From the NCBI RefSeq assembly GCF_002008365.1, contig NZ_MRDL01000046.1, positions 226,035 through 290,034 of the forward strand: DNA of 64,000 nucleotides, in the 5' to 3' direction. Shown here in pieces: positions 55,608 through 64,000 of this stretch. Source of the DNA: Rhizobium leguminosarum bv. viciae USDA 2370 (GTDB lineage Bacteria; Pseudomonadota; Alphaproteobacteria; Rhizobiales; Rhizobiaceae). Under the pieces are notes generated by a model, which was given only the letters and a program-made list of their open reading frames with translations, was not told the DNA's origin and made no database searches. Each line of letters starts with the position of its first letter. Position 1 is the first letter of the stretch. The position numbers were made by a program, and so were the translations under genes.

Positions 55608-57122
55608 TTGTCGGTTTTACGAGACGACGATATTCTATTCAGCCATGTCAGTGAGAACCGATCCGCCGCAGCCGTTACGGGTGCTTTCTGGTCGGCGCTG
55701 AGCACGCTTATTCCGACAGTCCTGACCTTCGCTGTCTTTGTGGTGACGTCTCGCGTTCTCCAGCCTCAGGATTTCGGCCTTGTCGCGCTGGCCTTCAGCA
55801 TCGTGTCATTTGCGGGCAGCTTTGGACCGACGGCATTTGGCGAAGCGATCATACAAAAAGCCGAAATCAGGCGCAGCCATCTGGATACAATATTCCTGCT
55901 TTCGCTCGCTTTTTCATTTTTGATCTATGGTGCTTTGTGCGTCGCCGCTTCGCCAATCGCGGTCTATGTCGGGCATGAGCAAATCACACCCCTGATTTAC
56001 ATCATGGGATTGAAGGTTTTCTTCGACTTCACGGCCGTCGTTCCGAATGCAATTGTCAATCGGAAGATGTCGTTTCATCTGGTAGCCGTCCGCACTGTGA
56101 TTGCGACGATCACTTCTGCCTGCATTTGCCTTGTTTTGGTTCTCGCGGGTTTCGGCTTGTGGGGGCTTGCGATTGCACAGATCGCGGCCACAGCGGCATC
56201 ATGCGGCGCCGCTTTCTGGGGCGCTGGGTGGCTGCCCGGGCTTCACCTGAAGAGAGCAAGCCTCAATGAGCTGCTTCACTATGGGTTCTTTGCATCTGGC
56301 ACTCGGTTTTTACAGACGATGAGCTTGGACAACTTGCTCATTGGGGTGCTCTTGAGCCCGTCAGCGCTCGGGATCTATAACTTTTCGAAGCGCCTGTTTG
56401 ATATGATCAACAACGTCATCGCCGGGGGCTTAACATCTGTCACGCACGTCTTGCTTTCTTCATTGCGGGCTGATCCGAAGAAAGTTCGAGAAGCATTTCT
56501 AATGGCAACCTTTGGCTGCGCTCTGGTTTCGTACCCCGTATTCATTGGCCTTGCCGCCGTTGCCGGTGATGCGATCACGACAATTTTCGGTGCACATTGG
56601 ATCGCGGCCGTTTGGCCGGTCCGGTTCTACTGCGTCATCGGATTGATGGCTGGGATCGGCTACGTGCAGGCATCCTTGATCAAGAGCCAGGGAGAGATGG
56701 ATTGGTGGTTTTACTACCAGCTGGCACGAAACCTCCTCACACTCCTGACGATCGCAATTCTTTATCCTTATGGCGTCACGACAATTGTTTTAGCCATAAT
56801 GATCGAAGTTCTGTTGTTTTGGCCGATCACCAGTTGGAAGGTTTCGCAGCATATAGAGTTGAGTGTCCCGGCATATTTGGCGCAATTCCTGCGACCTACG
56901 ATAGCCTGTGCAGGAATGGTTGCAGTCGTTTTCCTCCTCCACGAATTGCTAATTCGTTGGTCCCCGTATCCACGCTTGACCGCGGAAACCCTTGTAGGCG
57001 GCATGGCTTACTGCGGCCTGATATTCGTTCTATGCAGAGCTCGTTTAAATGTCTTGATCGGTAGCATAAAGCAGGCACGGCAGCGCAAAAGTAACAGGGA
57101 TGCGGTTGCCAACCCTGCATGA
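55608..57122 (+). CDS. Wzx-type polysaccharide flippase
   Basis: A 504-residue MATE/PST-family protein with about 12-14 membrane helices (ALSTLIPTVLTFAVFVVTS, IVSFAGSFGPTAFGEAIIQK). It has the family's FGLVALAFSIVSFAG and QTMSLDNLLIGVLLSPSALG segments. It should flip lipid-linked repeat units across the inner membrane. The start is TTG at 55608 with AGGAG 7 nt upstream. It is co-transcribed with the pyruvyl transferase. Lower GC than the flanks. Confidence 0.88.
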   Translation: MSVLRDDDILFSHVSENRSAAAVTGAFWSALSTLIPTVLTFAVFVVTSRVLQPQDFGLVALAFSIVSFAGSFGPTAFGEAIIQKAEIRRSHLDTIFLLSLAFSFLIYGALCVAASPIAVYVGHEQITPLIYIMGLKVFFDFTAVVPNAIVNRKMSFHLVAVRTVIATITSACICLVLVLAGFGLWGLAIAQIAATAASCGAAFWGAGWLPGLHLKRASLNELLHYGFFASGTRFLQTMSLDNLLIGVLLSPSALGIYNFSKRLFDMINNVIAGGLTSVTHVLLSSLRADPKKVREAFLMATFGCALVSYPVFIGLAAVAGDAITTIFGAHWIAAVWPVRFYCVIGLMAGIGYVQASLIKSQGEMDWWFYYQLARNLLTLLTIAILYPYGVTTIVLAIMIEVLLFWPITSWKVSQHIELSVPAYLAQFLRPTIACAGMVAVVFLLHELLIRWSPYPRLTAETLVGGMAYCGLIFVLCRARLNVLIGSIKQARQRKSNRDAVANPA

Positions 57123-57194
57123 TTTCCTGGCCCTACCCGCGTAGACCTGTGTTGCGATTTGAAGGATCTGGCGCTCAAGCAGTCATCTGAAATT

Positions 57195-57224
57195 ATGAGA
57201 ACGTCGCTTCGGTGACGTTCTCAT
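57195..57224. other. Hairpin with UUCG tetraloop
   Basis: ATGAGAACGTC pairs perfectly with GACGTTCTCAT; inside, G-U and C-G pairs close a TTCG loop. It lies 73 nt after the flippase stop and 54 nt before the acyltransferase start. There is no U tract, so it may limit read-through or protect the upstream mRNA end. Confidence 0.55.
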
Positions 57225-57277
57225 CCACCGCATCCGAACGCCCCTCAGACACAACGCGTAATAGGATAATCCATAAG

Positions 57278-58369
57278 ATGACTAGCCTCGACCGCGGTTA
57301 TTCGCCACAGGCGATGGACGATGTAGGAGTCTCGGTTGCCGACCGCAACCGTTACTATACGCTCGATGCAATGCGCGGATTTGCCGCTATTTGTGTTGTC
57401 GCTACACATTTCCGGGAGAGCTATGCGCCATCAGCCTATCTAGCCGTCGACTTTTTCTTCGTTCTCAGCGGATTTATTATCGCCGAAATTTATGGAAAGC
57501 GACTCTCGCGCGGTCTGCTGTTCCAGTCGTTTATGGCGGCCCGCATCAAGCGCCTTTATCCGCTCTATTTGATCGGAATTTTGGTCGGCCTCATCCAGAT
57601 CATTCTGTTAACAAGCTGGGGGCTGAGAAATCAAAGTGTCATCGACCTGCTGGTGTCAACGACTGCGAACACGTTCTTTCTGCCCAGCCCAATGTACTTC
57701 CTTCAAGCGAACCCGATGCAAGGAATGTTTCCAATCAACGGTCCAGCATGGTCGATGTTCTGGGAACTGTTGGTGAATATAGTCTTCGCCCTGTGGCTTT
57801 TTCGGCTCTCTATCCGCGCCCTCTGCGGAGTTGCATTGGTCTCGGCTGCATTTTTGGTTTTTGTCGGTTTTAAATACGGTATGTTGAATATTGGCTGGGA
57901 GTGGCCCTCAGCGGTAGGTGGCCTGCCAAGGGTGATGTTTTCATTTACCGCAGGGGTCGTGATAAGCCGTCTATTCGGCGGAATGCCCGCTTGGAGGAAG
58001 GGCTGGGCCGCCATTGTGCCATGCCTTCTTCTGATGATTTGCATTGCGGCGCCGGTTCCTGTCGTGCTGCGGCCTTACTACGACTTGATGTTCGCGATGG
58101 CCTTGGCGCCGCTCATCGTAATGCTTGGCCTCTTTTTGGAGATGCCTGCAAAAGCAGAGGCGTTGGCGACGTGGATTGGGTATATCTCCTACCCAATCTA
58201 CATCCTACATCGAGGTGCGATCGGCGTTTTCAAGCCGGTTGCGGCGTCGATTGGATTGAATAGCCCTCTCGCATTCTCAGTGTTTCTCAGCGCGGTCGCA
58301 TGTTTCGCTTATGTGACCGCTCGTCTCGTCGACAAAACGATGGCTACGCGGACCCGTCGAGCTCGATAA
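57278..58369 (+). CDS. Acyltransferase-3 family membrane O-acyltransferase
   Basis: A 363-residue AT3 protein with about ten membrane helices. It has the catalytic-His region YYTLDAMRGFAAICVVATHF, then YLAVDFFFVLSGFIIAEIY, AARIKRLYPLYLIG and PAWSMFWELLVNIVFALWLF, all typical of sugar O-acetyl/acyl transferases that decorate surface polysaccharides. The ATG at 57278 is chosen; an upstream GTG at 57212 lies within a hairpin. It is a probable modifier of the product of the two preceding genes. Confidence 0.88.
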   Translation: MTSLDRGYSPQAMDDVGVSVADRNRYYTLDAMRGFAAICVVATHFRESYAPSAYLAVDFFFVLSGFIIAEIYGKRLSRGLLFQSFMAARIKRLYPLYLIGILVGLIQIILLTSWGLRNQSVIDLLVSTTANTFFLPSPMYFLQANPMQGMFPINGPAWSMFWELLVNIVFALWLFRLSIRALCGVALVSAAFLVFVGFKYGMLNIGWEWPSAVGGLPRVMFSFTAGVVISRLFGGMPAWRKGWAAIVPCLLLMICIAAPVPVVLRPYYDLMFAMALAPLIVMLGLFLEMPAKAEALATWIGYISYPIYILHRGAIGVFKPVAASIGLNSPLAFSVFLSAVACFAYVTARLVDKTMATRTRRAR

Positions 58370-58481
58370 CTTTTGCGTCGGCTTTCCCAGGTGTACCTAC
58401 TTAAATGCATGGGGTGCGCTGGGAATAGTCGGTCAACCGCTCGTCTTGCAGCAAACCGCTTCGACGAACTTGTGTCGTCGA

Positions 58482-59357
58482 TCAGCGGCGGGCGGGCGGC
58501 TTCGTGGCGGCGCGGCGCTGCAGCGCGAAACGCGCGGCCGAGCAGTTGATGTCGGGGACGAGATCGTAGGTCTGCTGGTAGAGGCTCTGCGCCAGCGTAT
58601 TGTTGCCGCGATTTTCCGAGGCCAGGGCTGCGAGTGCCGTACGCTTGTAGGCCTCGACGATCGGCTCGGCGGCTTTTGCCAGCGCCGCGTCGTCAGACGG
58701 TTCGGCTGCAAGCGAAAGGGCGGCATAGGTTGCGTCGCCATCCCTGCCGACGCGGCCGCCGACAGCGCCGTTAAAGCTTTGCTCGGAAACCTGGCGCATG
58801 CGTCGGGCATTCTTGATGCATGTCGGAATGCGGCCGGCTTCCGCATTGATGCGCTCTGCCGTCGGGCCACTTTCCGCGCTGCCGCTGTCGGACAGGATCA
58901 CGTAGCCGATGATACCGACGATGGCGAGATAGGCGACCCCCATGCCGGCCAGGAAGGCCGGCTGCTTGAGGAGCGACTTTTTCGGCTTGTCGTCACTTGC
59001 CTTGGAAGCCTCCTTCTTCGGCGCCTCCTTGGCGGCGGCTTTGACGACGAACTGGAATTCTACATCCTTGCCGAGACGGAAGCTGTCGCCGGCCTTCAGC
59101 GACGCCGTCTGCAACAATGCTTCGCCGCGCAGCATGATCGGGTTCAGCCCCATGCGGCGAATGATGAAGCCGCCGTCGCTCTGCCGCTCGATGCGCGCAT
59201 GGATCGGCGCCAGGAACGGATCGTCGACGACGATATCGGCATTCGAAGCCCGGCCGATCGACATTTCCGGCCGGTCGAGCACATGGCTGCGGCTCTGGCC
59301 GCCGGGACCGGTCTGCAGAAGGCTTGGCTTGTTTCCGCGAAAGAAGGAAAAGACCAT
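58482..59357 (-). CDS. FHA-domain membrane protein of the Tad-type locus
   Basis: A 291-residue protein. Residues about 15-110 form an FHA domain (PEMSIGRASNADIVVDDPFL, IHARIERQSDGGFIIRRMGLN), which binds phosphothreonine peptides. A Lys-rich linker and one membrane helix (AFLAGMGVAYLAIVGIIGYVIL) lead to a periplasmic C-terminal part with two Cys. It follows tadC after 2 nt and ends the operon. Its role may be to recruit or regulate the secretion ATPase, which also carries an FHA-like N-terminal domain. Confidence 0.82.
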   Translation of the reverse strand: MVFSFFRGNKPSLLQTGPGGQSRSHVLDRPEMSIGRASNADIVVDDPFLAPIHARIERQSDGGFIIRRMGLNPIMLRGEALLQTASLKAGDSFRLGKDVEFQFVVKAAAKEAPKKEASKASDDKPKKSLLKQPAFLAGMGVAYLAIVGIIGYVILSDSGSAESGPTAERINAEAGRIPTCIKNARRMRQVSEQSFNGAVGGRVGRDGDATYAALSLAAEPSDDAALAKAAEPIVEAYKRTALAALASENRGNNTLAQSLYQQTYDLVPDINCSAARFALQRRAATKPPARR

Positions 59358-59359
59358 GA

Positions 59360-60265
59360 TCAGAACATCCCACTCGACATCATCTCGACAATTGCCGGGG
59401 CCAGCACCAGAAGCAGGATCGACACGACGATCATCATCGCCGGCATGACGATCTTGGCCTTCAGCTTTTCACTGGCCCTGTCGGCCTTTTCCCAGCGGCG
59501 GAAGCGCAGGTCGCGCGCGTGTTCGCGCAGCAGCTCGACGCGGTTGCTGCCCTCGACTTCGCCCTGGATCACGGCGCGGATGACGCGGATGACCTCCTCG
59601 GCGGTCATACGGCGTTCCAGCCGCTGCAACGCCTCGATCATGCCGGTGCCGAGCGCCACGTCTTTCAGCGTCTGGTCGATCTCCTCGCTCATAACGGTAC
59701 CGGGTGCCGCCTCGGCATAAAGCCTCAGGCTTTCCGGCAGGGTCGCCTGCGCCTGCTGCGTCATGACGACGAGATCGAGAAAATAGGGAAATTCGCGCGA
59801 GATGCGTTCCTTGCGGTCCTGCGCCTTGTCGTCGGCGACAACCCAGAAATAGATGGCGGGGATCAGGCCGAGGATCAGGCCGGCAACGAGCCCGCCGATC
59901 ACGCTGCCGCTGGCAATGCCGAACAGCACGCCGAGCACGACGAAGCCGAAGAGGCTCAGAACCACGAGAAGCGCGATATATTCCCGCCCCGTCACGCCGC
60001 CGAACGGCCGGCCGCCATAGATCAGCTTCTGCTCCAGCTGCGCCCCGTAATCGGCCAGCAGCGGCTCGAAATGCGTCAGCACGAATTCAACAGGCGTGCG
60101 CATGCCGATGCTGTCGACGATATTCGGCGGCGGACCATCGCCGCCCGCAGATCGGCGCACCACCTGGATGCTGCCGAGCAGATCGCCGATCCACCAGACG
60201 AACAGTGCAGCGGTGATCCCGGCAAAGACGACGGCGATCGGGGCGAGGGGTATCTCGGACATCAT
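59360..60265 (-). CDS. tadC: TadC-like type II/IV secretion inner-membrane protein (GspF domain)
   Basis: A 301-residue integral membrane protein of the T2SSF family. It has two N-terminal helices, the cytoplasmic GspF domain (REFPYFLDLVVMTQQAQATL, SLRLYAEAAPGTVMSEEIDQ) and C-terminal helices (AMMIVVSILLLVLAPAIVEMM). With TadB it forms the inner-membrane platform for Flp/Tad pilus or secretion assembly. Its start overlaps the tadB stop by 4 bp. Confidence 0.88.
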   Translation of the reverse strand: MMSEIPLAPIAVVFAGITAALFVWWIGDLLGSIQVVRRSAGGDGPPPNIVDSIGMRTPVEFVLTHFEPLLADYGAQLEQKLIYGGRPFGGVTGREYIALLVVLSLFGFVVLGVLFGIASGSVIGGLVAGLILGLIPAIYFWVVADDKAQDRKERISREFPYFLDLVVMTQQAQATLPESLRLYAEAAPGTVMSEEIDQTLKDVALGTGMIEALQRLERRMTAEEVIRVIRAVIQGEVEGSNRVELLREHARDLRFRRWEKADRASEKLKAKIVMPAMMIVVSILLLVLAPAIVEMMSSGMF

Positions 60266-61125
60266 ACCGACACCTTCATCATCGAGCGCATCCAGAAGAA
60301 ACCTGTGGCATAGAGAACGGCGCCGACGATCGCGATGACGATGCCGATGGCGTTGCCGAACACCTTGTCGATCAGTTCCGGCTGGCCGAAGAAGATCATC
60401 AGGATCATGAACAGCGCGCCGCCGTTGACGACGCGGAAATTCATGCGCGCCTGCGACGACGAGGTCGTGATCTTCTGATCGAGCTTCCAGATTTCCTTGA
60501 AGGATTTCGACATTTCCGTCAGCGGTTCGGAAATATCGCCGCCCTGGCGGGCAAAGAGACCGAGGGCCGCATCGACCATCTTGAAGTGCAGGCTCGGCAC
60601 ATTGCGGCCGTGGCGGTCGAGCGCCTCGACCAGACCGATGCCGAGCTTCTGTTCGCGGGCAATGCGCTCGAACTCGCGCGAGGCCGGCATCTGGCCGGTA
60701 TCGGCCACCGCATTGACGGCTATGGCGAGCGGCTTGCCGGTGCGCACAGCCGAGACGATCTGGTCGACGGCATAAGGAAGCTGCGATTCGATCTGCAGCC
60801 AGCGGCGCTGCAGAAAATAACGGATCACGCCCTTGGGCAGGAAGATGGCGACCGGGATGGCGACGATGATGCCTGGGATAGGACCGAAGATCAGCGAGAC
60901 CACCACGAAGACGACGATCGCCGTGATGCCGTAGGCGAGGATCATCGTATAAGGCGGAACGGCATCGCGCCCGAAGACCTGCGCCGCCTCGCTGGCGAGC
61001 GCGATGTCACGTTCGGTGGCGCGCAGCAGCGGCGCCGGCCATTGCACCGGCGCGCCCCAGACGAGCAGTCCCGCCGTCACCGCGCCGAGGGCGACCGTAA
61101 AAATCTGCAGAATGCTGATATCCAT
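60262..61125 (-). CDS. tadB: TadB-like secretion inner-membrane protein (GspF domain)
   Basis: A 287-residue paralogue of TadC. Segments include QSQLPYAVDQIVSAVRTGKP-type sequence (here ESQLPYAVDQIVSAVRTGKP) and GLVEALDRHGRNVPSLHFK, with C-terminal membrane helices (GGALFMILMIFFGQPELID). ATG 61125 follows GAGGGGGAAG; the frame runs further upstream through a repeat and into the ATPase gene and is not used. It assembles with TadC. Confidence 0.88.
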   Translation of the reverse strand: MDISILQIFTVALGAVTAGLLVWGAPVQWPAPLLRATERDIALASEAAQVFGRDAVPPYTMILAYGITAIVVFVVVSLIFGPIPGIIVAIPVAIFLPKGVIRYFLQRRWLQIESQLPYAVDQIVSAVRTGKPLAIAVNAVADTGQMPASREFERIAREQKLGIGLVEALDRHGRNVPSLHFKMVDAALGLFARQGGDISEPLTEMSKSFKEIWKLDQKITTSSSQARMNFRVVNGGALFMILMIFFGQPELIDKVFGNAIGIVIAIVGAVLYATGFFWMRSMMKVSV

Positions 61126-61140
61126 GGCTTCCCCCTCAGA

Positions 61141-61238
61141 GCAATTCCAGGAAAAGTGTGAAGTGCTTTTGCCGGGAATTGCGTAAAAACAAAAGCTTAG
61201 AGCGGTTCTGCGCTTCCGCAAAAACCTGAACCGCTCTA
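61141..61238. repeat. Rhizobial REP-type palindromic element
   Basis: Two hairpins in tandem: GCAATTCC (61141-61148) with GGAATTGC (61175-61182), and TAGAGCGGTT (61198-61207) with AACCGCTCTA (61229-61238). This is the look of rhizobial palindromic elements. It separates the ATPase and tadB genes, and its last three bases form the ATPase stop codon on the minus strand. Confidence 0.8.
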
Positions 61239-63134
61239 GACGAACATATCCAGTTTTTCGATCTCGCCGTCCTCGCCGAACTCGACGAGCTCGGCGACGA
61301 AGCTCGGCAGGTAGCCGGTGAAGGCATGCACGGCCTGGCCGCCGGCGCGGCCGACGAGATTGAAGATCGGCTCGACGATGATGAGGCCGGTATCCGGATC
61401 GATCCCGATCACCTCTGATATTTCGGTGACGGCACGCCGGCCGTTCGCCAGGCGGTTGAGCTGCACGACGAGCTCGACGGCGGCAACGATCTGCTGGCGG
61501 ATCGCCATCACAGGCAGCGAGCTCTGGCCCTGCAGCACCATCACCTCCAGGCGGGTCATCATGTCCTGCGGCGTGTTGGCATGCGCCGTCGTCATCGAGC
61601 CGGCATGGCCGGTGTTCATCGCCTGCAGCATGTCGATCGCCTCCGCACCACGGCACTCGCCGACAATGATGCGATCAGGCCGCATGCGCAGCGCGTTGCG
61701 TACGAGGTCGCGGATGGTGACGCTGGTCTCGGACTCCGCCGTCTTCGGCCGCGATTGCAGATAGACGACATGGATGCCGTCGAGCTGCAGTTCCGACGTG
61801 TCCTCGACGGCAACGACACGCTCGCCGACCGGGATGAACTGCGACAGGCTGTTCAACAGCGTCGTCTTGCCGGAGCCGGTGCCGCCCGAGACGACGATGT
61901 TCTTGCGCGAGCGGACCGCGGCCTCGAGGAATGCGCGCATCGGCTCGCTGAGCGCGCCGGCGGTCACCAGCTTGCTGATATCGAGCCGCGACTTGCCGCC
62001 GAATTTGCGGATGGTGAGGCAGGCGCCCTTGACCGCCAGTGGCGGAATGACGGCGTTGACACGTGAACCATCCGGCATGCGAAAGTCGGCCATCGCCTCG
62101 CTCTCATTGATCGAGCGGTTGGAATCGACGGCGATGCGCTCGATCACCTTCATCAGTTGCCGCTCATTGGCGAAGGCGAAAGGGTACCGCTCCAGCAGGC
62201 CGAATTTTTCGACATAGATCTCGTCATAACGCGTCACCATGATTTCCGAGATGACGTCGAGATCCATCAGCTCGGAGATCGTCCCCCAGCGATACATCAG
62301 CTCCTCGATATTGGAGCGCAGGTGCATATGGGCGATCTCATAGCGGTCGCCGGCGTTGAAAAGCGCCTGCCTGGACTGGAAGGCAGCGCTGAACCGGGTA
62401 TCGAGCTGGGCGAAGTCCGAGCGGGTGGATTCGAAGTTGAGCTTGAGTTGCAGGGCTGAGATCAGCGCCTTGCCGACATCGAACAGGCGGCGATTGTCCT
62501 GCTCCTCGCGCGAGAGGCTCGCGGCATTCGACGAGGCATCCCGCCGGCCGGTGCGGGCGATGCGTTTTGCCAGCCACCGATAGACGGCGTTCTTGATGAC
62601 GAGGATGACGAGATCCTGCGGCGCGCTGTCGAGCGCCTCCTTGATGAACATGTCGAGACGCTCGCGGATGCGGCTGCGCGTCTCCTCGCGGCCGAAATCG
62701 GAGGATTTTACCAGCCGGTCATATTGCGTGTCTTTTAGCAGTCGCTCATGGATCTCCATCTGCAGTGCCAGCACACGTTCCTGGTCCGGAAACTGCGTGA
62801 CCGCGACGGGGGCCGCGGCCGGCTCGACGAGTTCGATCGTAACGTTCGGCACCCAGATCGACATGCCGGCCGAAACCGCAACCGGCGTGCCGGCTCGAAG
62901 CGGCTGATCGTCGACGCGCGTCGGGTTTCGCCCATGATGCTGCACCGACCAGCCCTGGCCCGACTTTCGCAGCACGAATTGCGGCGAAGAGACGTGGCTG
63001 CCGCGCAGCCGCACGACGCCCGCCCCGGCGGGCAGCGTCAGCGTGCTGCTTTCGCCGACGAAATAGGTCTCGTTCGCCGAGAGCGGGATCACCTCCCGAC
63101 CGCTGCCGTCCTCATAGGAAATCTTCAACAGCAT
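61236..63134 (-). CDS. cpaF: CpaF/TadA secretion ATPase with N-terminal FHA-like domain
   Basis: A 632-residue ATPase. The first 110 residues resemble an FHA/Yop-YscD-type domain (ETYFVGESSTLTLPAGAGVV, VRLRGSHVSSPQFVLRKSG). The rest is the CpaF/TadA secretion ATPase, with ISEIMVTRYDEIYVEKFG, Walker A SGGTGSGKTTLLNSL, an Asp/His-box region and Walker B RPDRIIVGECRGAEAIDML. It drives Flp/Tad pilus or secretion machinery. GGGGGA precedes the ATG. The C terminus (EIEKLDMFV) ends at a stop supplied by a REP element. Confidence 0.9.
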   Translation of the reverse strand: MLLKISYEDGSGREVIPLSANETYFVGESSTLTLPAGAGVVRLRGSHVSSPQFVLRKSGQGWSVQHHGRNPTRVDDQPLRAGTPVAVSAGMSIWVPNVTIELVEPAAAPVAVTQFPDQERVLALQMEIHERLLKDTQYDRLVKSSDFGREETRSRIRERLDMFIKEALDSAPQDLVILVIKNAVYRWLAKRIARTGRRDASSNAASLSREEQDNRRLFDVGKALISALQLKLNFESTRSDFAQLDTRFSAAFQSRQALFNAGDRYEIAHMHLRSNIEELMYRWGTISELMDLDVISEIMVTRYDEIYVEKFGLLERYPFAFANERQLMKVIERIAVDSNRSINESEAMADFRMPDGSRVNAVIPPLAVKGACLTIRKFGGKSRLDISKLVTAGALSEPMRAFLEAAVRSRKNIVVSGGTGSGKTTLLNSLSQFIPVGERVVAVEDTSELQLDGIHVVYLQSRPKTAESETSVTIRDLVRNALRMRPDRIIVGECRGAEAIDMLQAMNTGHAGSMTTAHANTPQDMMTRLEVMVLQGQSSLPVMAIRQQIVAAVELVVQLNRLANGRRAVTEISEVIGIDPDTGLIIVEPIFNLVGRAGGQAVHAFTGYLPSFVAELVEFGEDGEIEKLDMFV

Positions 63135-63154
63135 GGCTCATTCCCCCGCGACGC

Positions 63155-64000
63155 TCACATGCGCGTCCAGTTGATGCTCGGCAGGTCCTCGACGGTATTG
63201 TCGGCCGGATTGCGCAGCACCAGATTGAGGCTGCCGTTCGACTGGCCCATGGCAAAGATCAGCATTTCAGCTTCCGACGGCGTCACTTCGACGGTCACAT
63301 TGTTGTACGTGCTGTTGGCCTTGGTGACTGCACCCTCGGCCGTCGTCGCCGCGCCGACGGCCAGCACTTTGACATTCTGCAGGAAGGTGCGGGTGACGAC
63401 GCGGGTGCGCGAGCTGATGCCGAGTTTATAATCTTGCGCTTGTTTGCGGTAGGCGTTGACATCGTTCTCGTCGGCCCCTGGATACTGGGTGAGATAATTC
63501 TTCAGCATCTGCTCGACCGGCGACTGTGGCTGCGCTGGAGCCTGCGGCTGTCCGGTCGCGGCCGGCGCCTGGCCCGGAACGGCAGGCTGACCTGGCACGG
63601 CAGCGGGCTGGCCAGGGACCCCCGGCTGGGTCGCAGCGGCCGGCGCCACGGGCTCGACCGGTTCGTCGACCGTGCCGATGATATCGACATAGCTGCCCGG
63701 CTCGACGAAATGCCCGACGGCCGCGGCCGCGTTGACGGGAAGGGTGAGCGCCCGTTTACCCGGCGCGATCATCGTCGTCAGGCGTCCACCGTCGGTATCG
63801 TCGAAATACTGGAAGAGCAGCACCGAGCCGGCCGGAATATCGCTCGCAGCCGTCCTGTCCTTCAGCCATTCCTGATAGGCGCTGGCCGCAGGCACCGCGA
63901 GCTTGGCGAGCGCCCCGAAGCTTTCCGGCAGCATCACCGGTTCGGCGAGCATGTCGGGCGTGATCGCCTGCCCTCGCGTGACCTTCCTGTCGGGCTGGAG
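63155..64000 (-). CDS. cpaB: CpaB/RcpC-like Flp pilus protein (5' end beyond window)
   Basis: At least 282 residues, open to the right edge. SAF/RcpC features are KVTRGQAITPDMLAEPVMLP, APGKRALTLPVNAAAAVGHF and VEPGSYVDIIGTV, then a Pro/Ala/Gln-rich insert of about 45 residues. It ends with SRTRVVTRTFLQNVKVLAVG and VEVTPSEAEMLIFAMGQSNG. CpaB is the periplasmic component of the Tad apparatus. It lies 20 nt before cpaF, so the usual cpaC/cpaD/cpaE genes are not between them here. Confidence 0.86.
   Translation of the reverse strand, partial: LQPDRKVTRGQAITPDMLAEPVMLPESFGALAKLAVPAASAYQEWLKDRTAASDIPAGSVLLFQYFDDTDGGRLTTMIAPGKRALTLPVNAAAAVGHFVEPGSYVDIIGTVDEPVEPVAPAAATQPGVPGQPAAVPGQPAVPGQAPAATGQPQAPAQPQSPVEQMLKNYLTQYPGADENDVNAYRKQAQDYKLGISSRTRVVTRTFLQNVKVLAVGAATTAEGAVTKANSTYNNVTVEVTPSEAEMLIFAMGQSNGSLNLVLRNPADNTVEDLPSINWTRM

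Overview
The window reads as chromosomal or large-replicon DNA of a Rhizobium (R. etli / R. leguminosarum type) alphaproteobacterium. The grounds are aerobic cobalamin genes (cobK, cobL, cobM), a moc-like ferredoxin/desaturase cluster, nadABC behind a NadQ-type regulator, a DUF982 protein, rhizobial palindromic (REP/RIME-like) repeats and uniformly GC-rich coding sequence. I saw no rRNA, tRNA, CRISPR array or intact insertion sequence.

Layout. 0-2.1 kb: cobK (cut by the window edge) and cobL diverge from overlapping start codons; cobM follows cobL. 2.1-7.8 kb: a catabolic cluster with a TIM-barrel isomerase, a LacI regulator, a membrane desaturase-type oxygenase, a Rieske ferredoxin, a ferredoxin reductase and a PanB-like protein that lacks key PanB residues. 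7.9-12.3 kb: NadQ-type repressor and the nadABC operon, with two operator-like palindromes between them. 12.3-12.6 kb: two gene remnants abut. 12.9-17.9 kb: a SARP/TolB/TPR regulator, a 47-residue unannotated peptide gene, YcaO and TfuA, which together look like a compact RiPP (probably thioamide-forming) locus without the usual partner enzymes; an 88-residue protein and an XRE regulator follow. 18.1-22.4 kb: an L-fucose-type pathway (lactonase, IclR regulator, broken mutarotase, SDR dehydrogenase, L-fuconate dehydratase).

22.6-40.1 kb is the most unusual region. It is a set of mostly exported proteins: a metacaspase with Sel1 repeats, a Ser-rich lipoprotein ending in a phage-type S74 autoprocessing domain, an isoprenylcysteine-methyltransferase-like membrane protein, a beta-propeller/NlpC protein, and then a tight five-gene operon. 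The operon encodes DUF4384-OmpA, caspase-DUF4384, trypsin-pseudocaspase-DUF4384, a serpin, and a membrane pseudokinase with an FGE/sulfatase-modifying-factor domain. Proteases, a matching protease inhibitor, a peptidoglycan anchor and a pseudokinase in one operon suggest an envelope proteolytic switch that I do not recognise as a described system.

40.3-53.9 kb is a patchwork of single genes (GNAT, HAD, DUF982, phosphotransferase-like, DMT exporter, tautomerase/LysR pair, hydrolase, methyltransferase, LuxR-hydrolase fusion, SDR, adenylate cyclase) with relics and a 277-bp inverted-repeat element. 54.5-58.4 kb is an AT-richer polysaccharide island (pyruvyl transferase, Wzx-type flippase, acyltransferase) that looks acquired. 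58.5-64 kb is an abbreviated Tad/Flp-type secretion operon (FHA protein, TadC, TadB, FHA-CpaF ATPase, CpaB/RcpC) running off the right edge.
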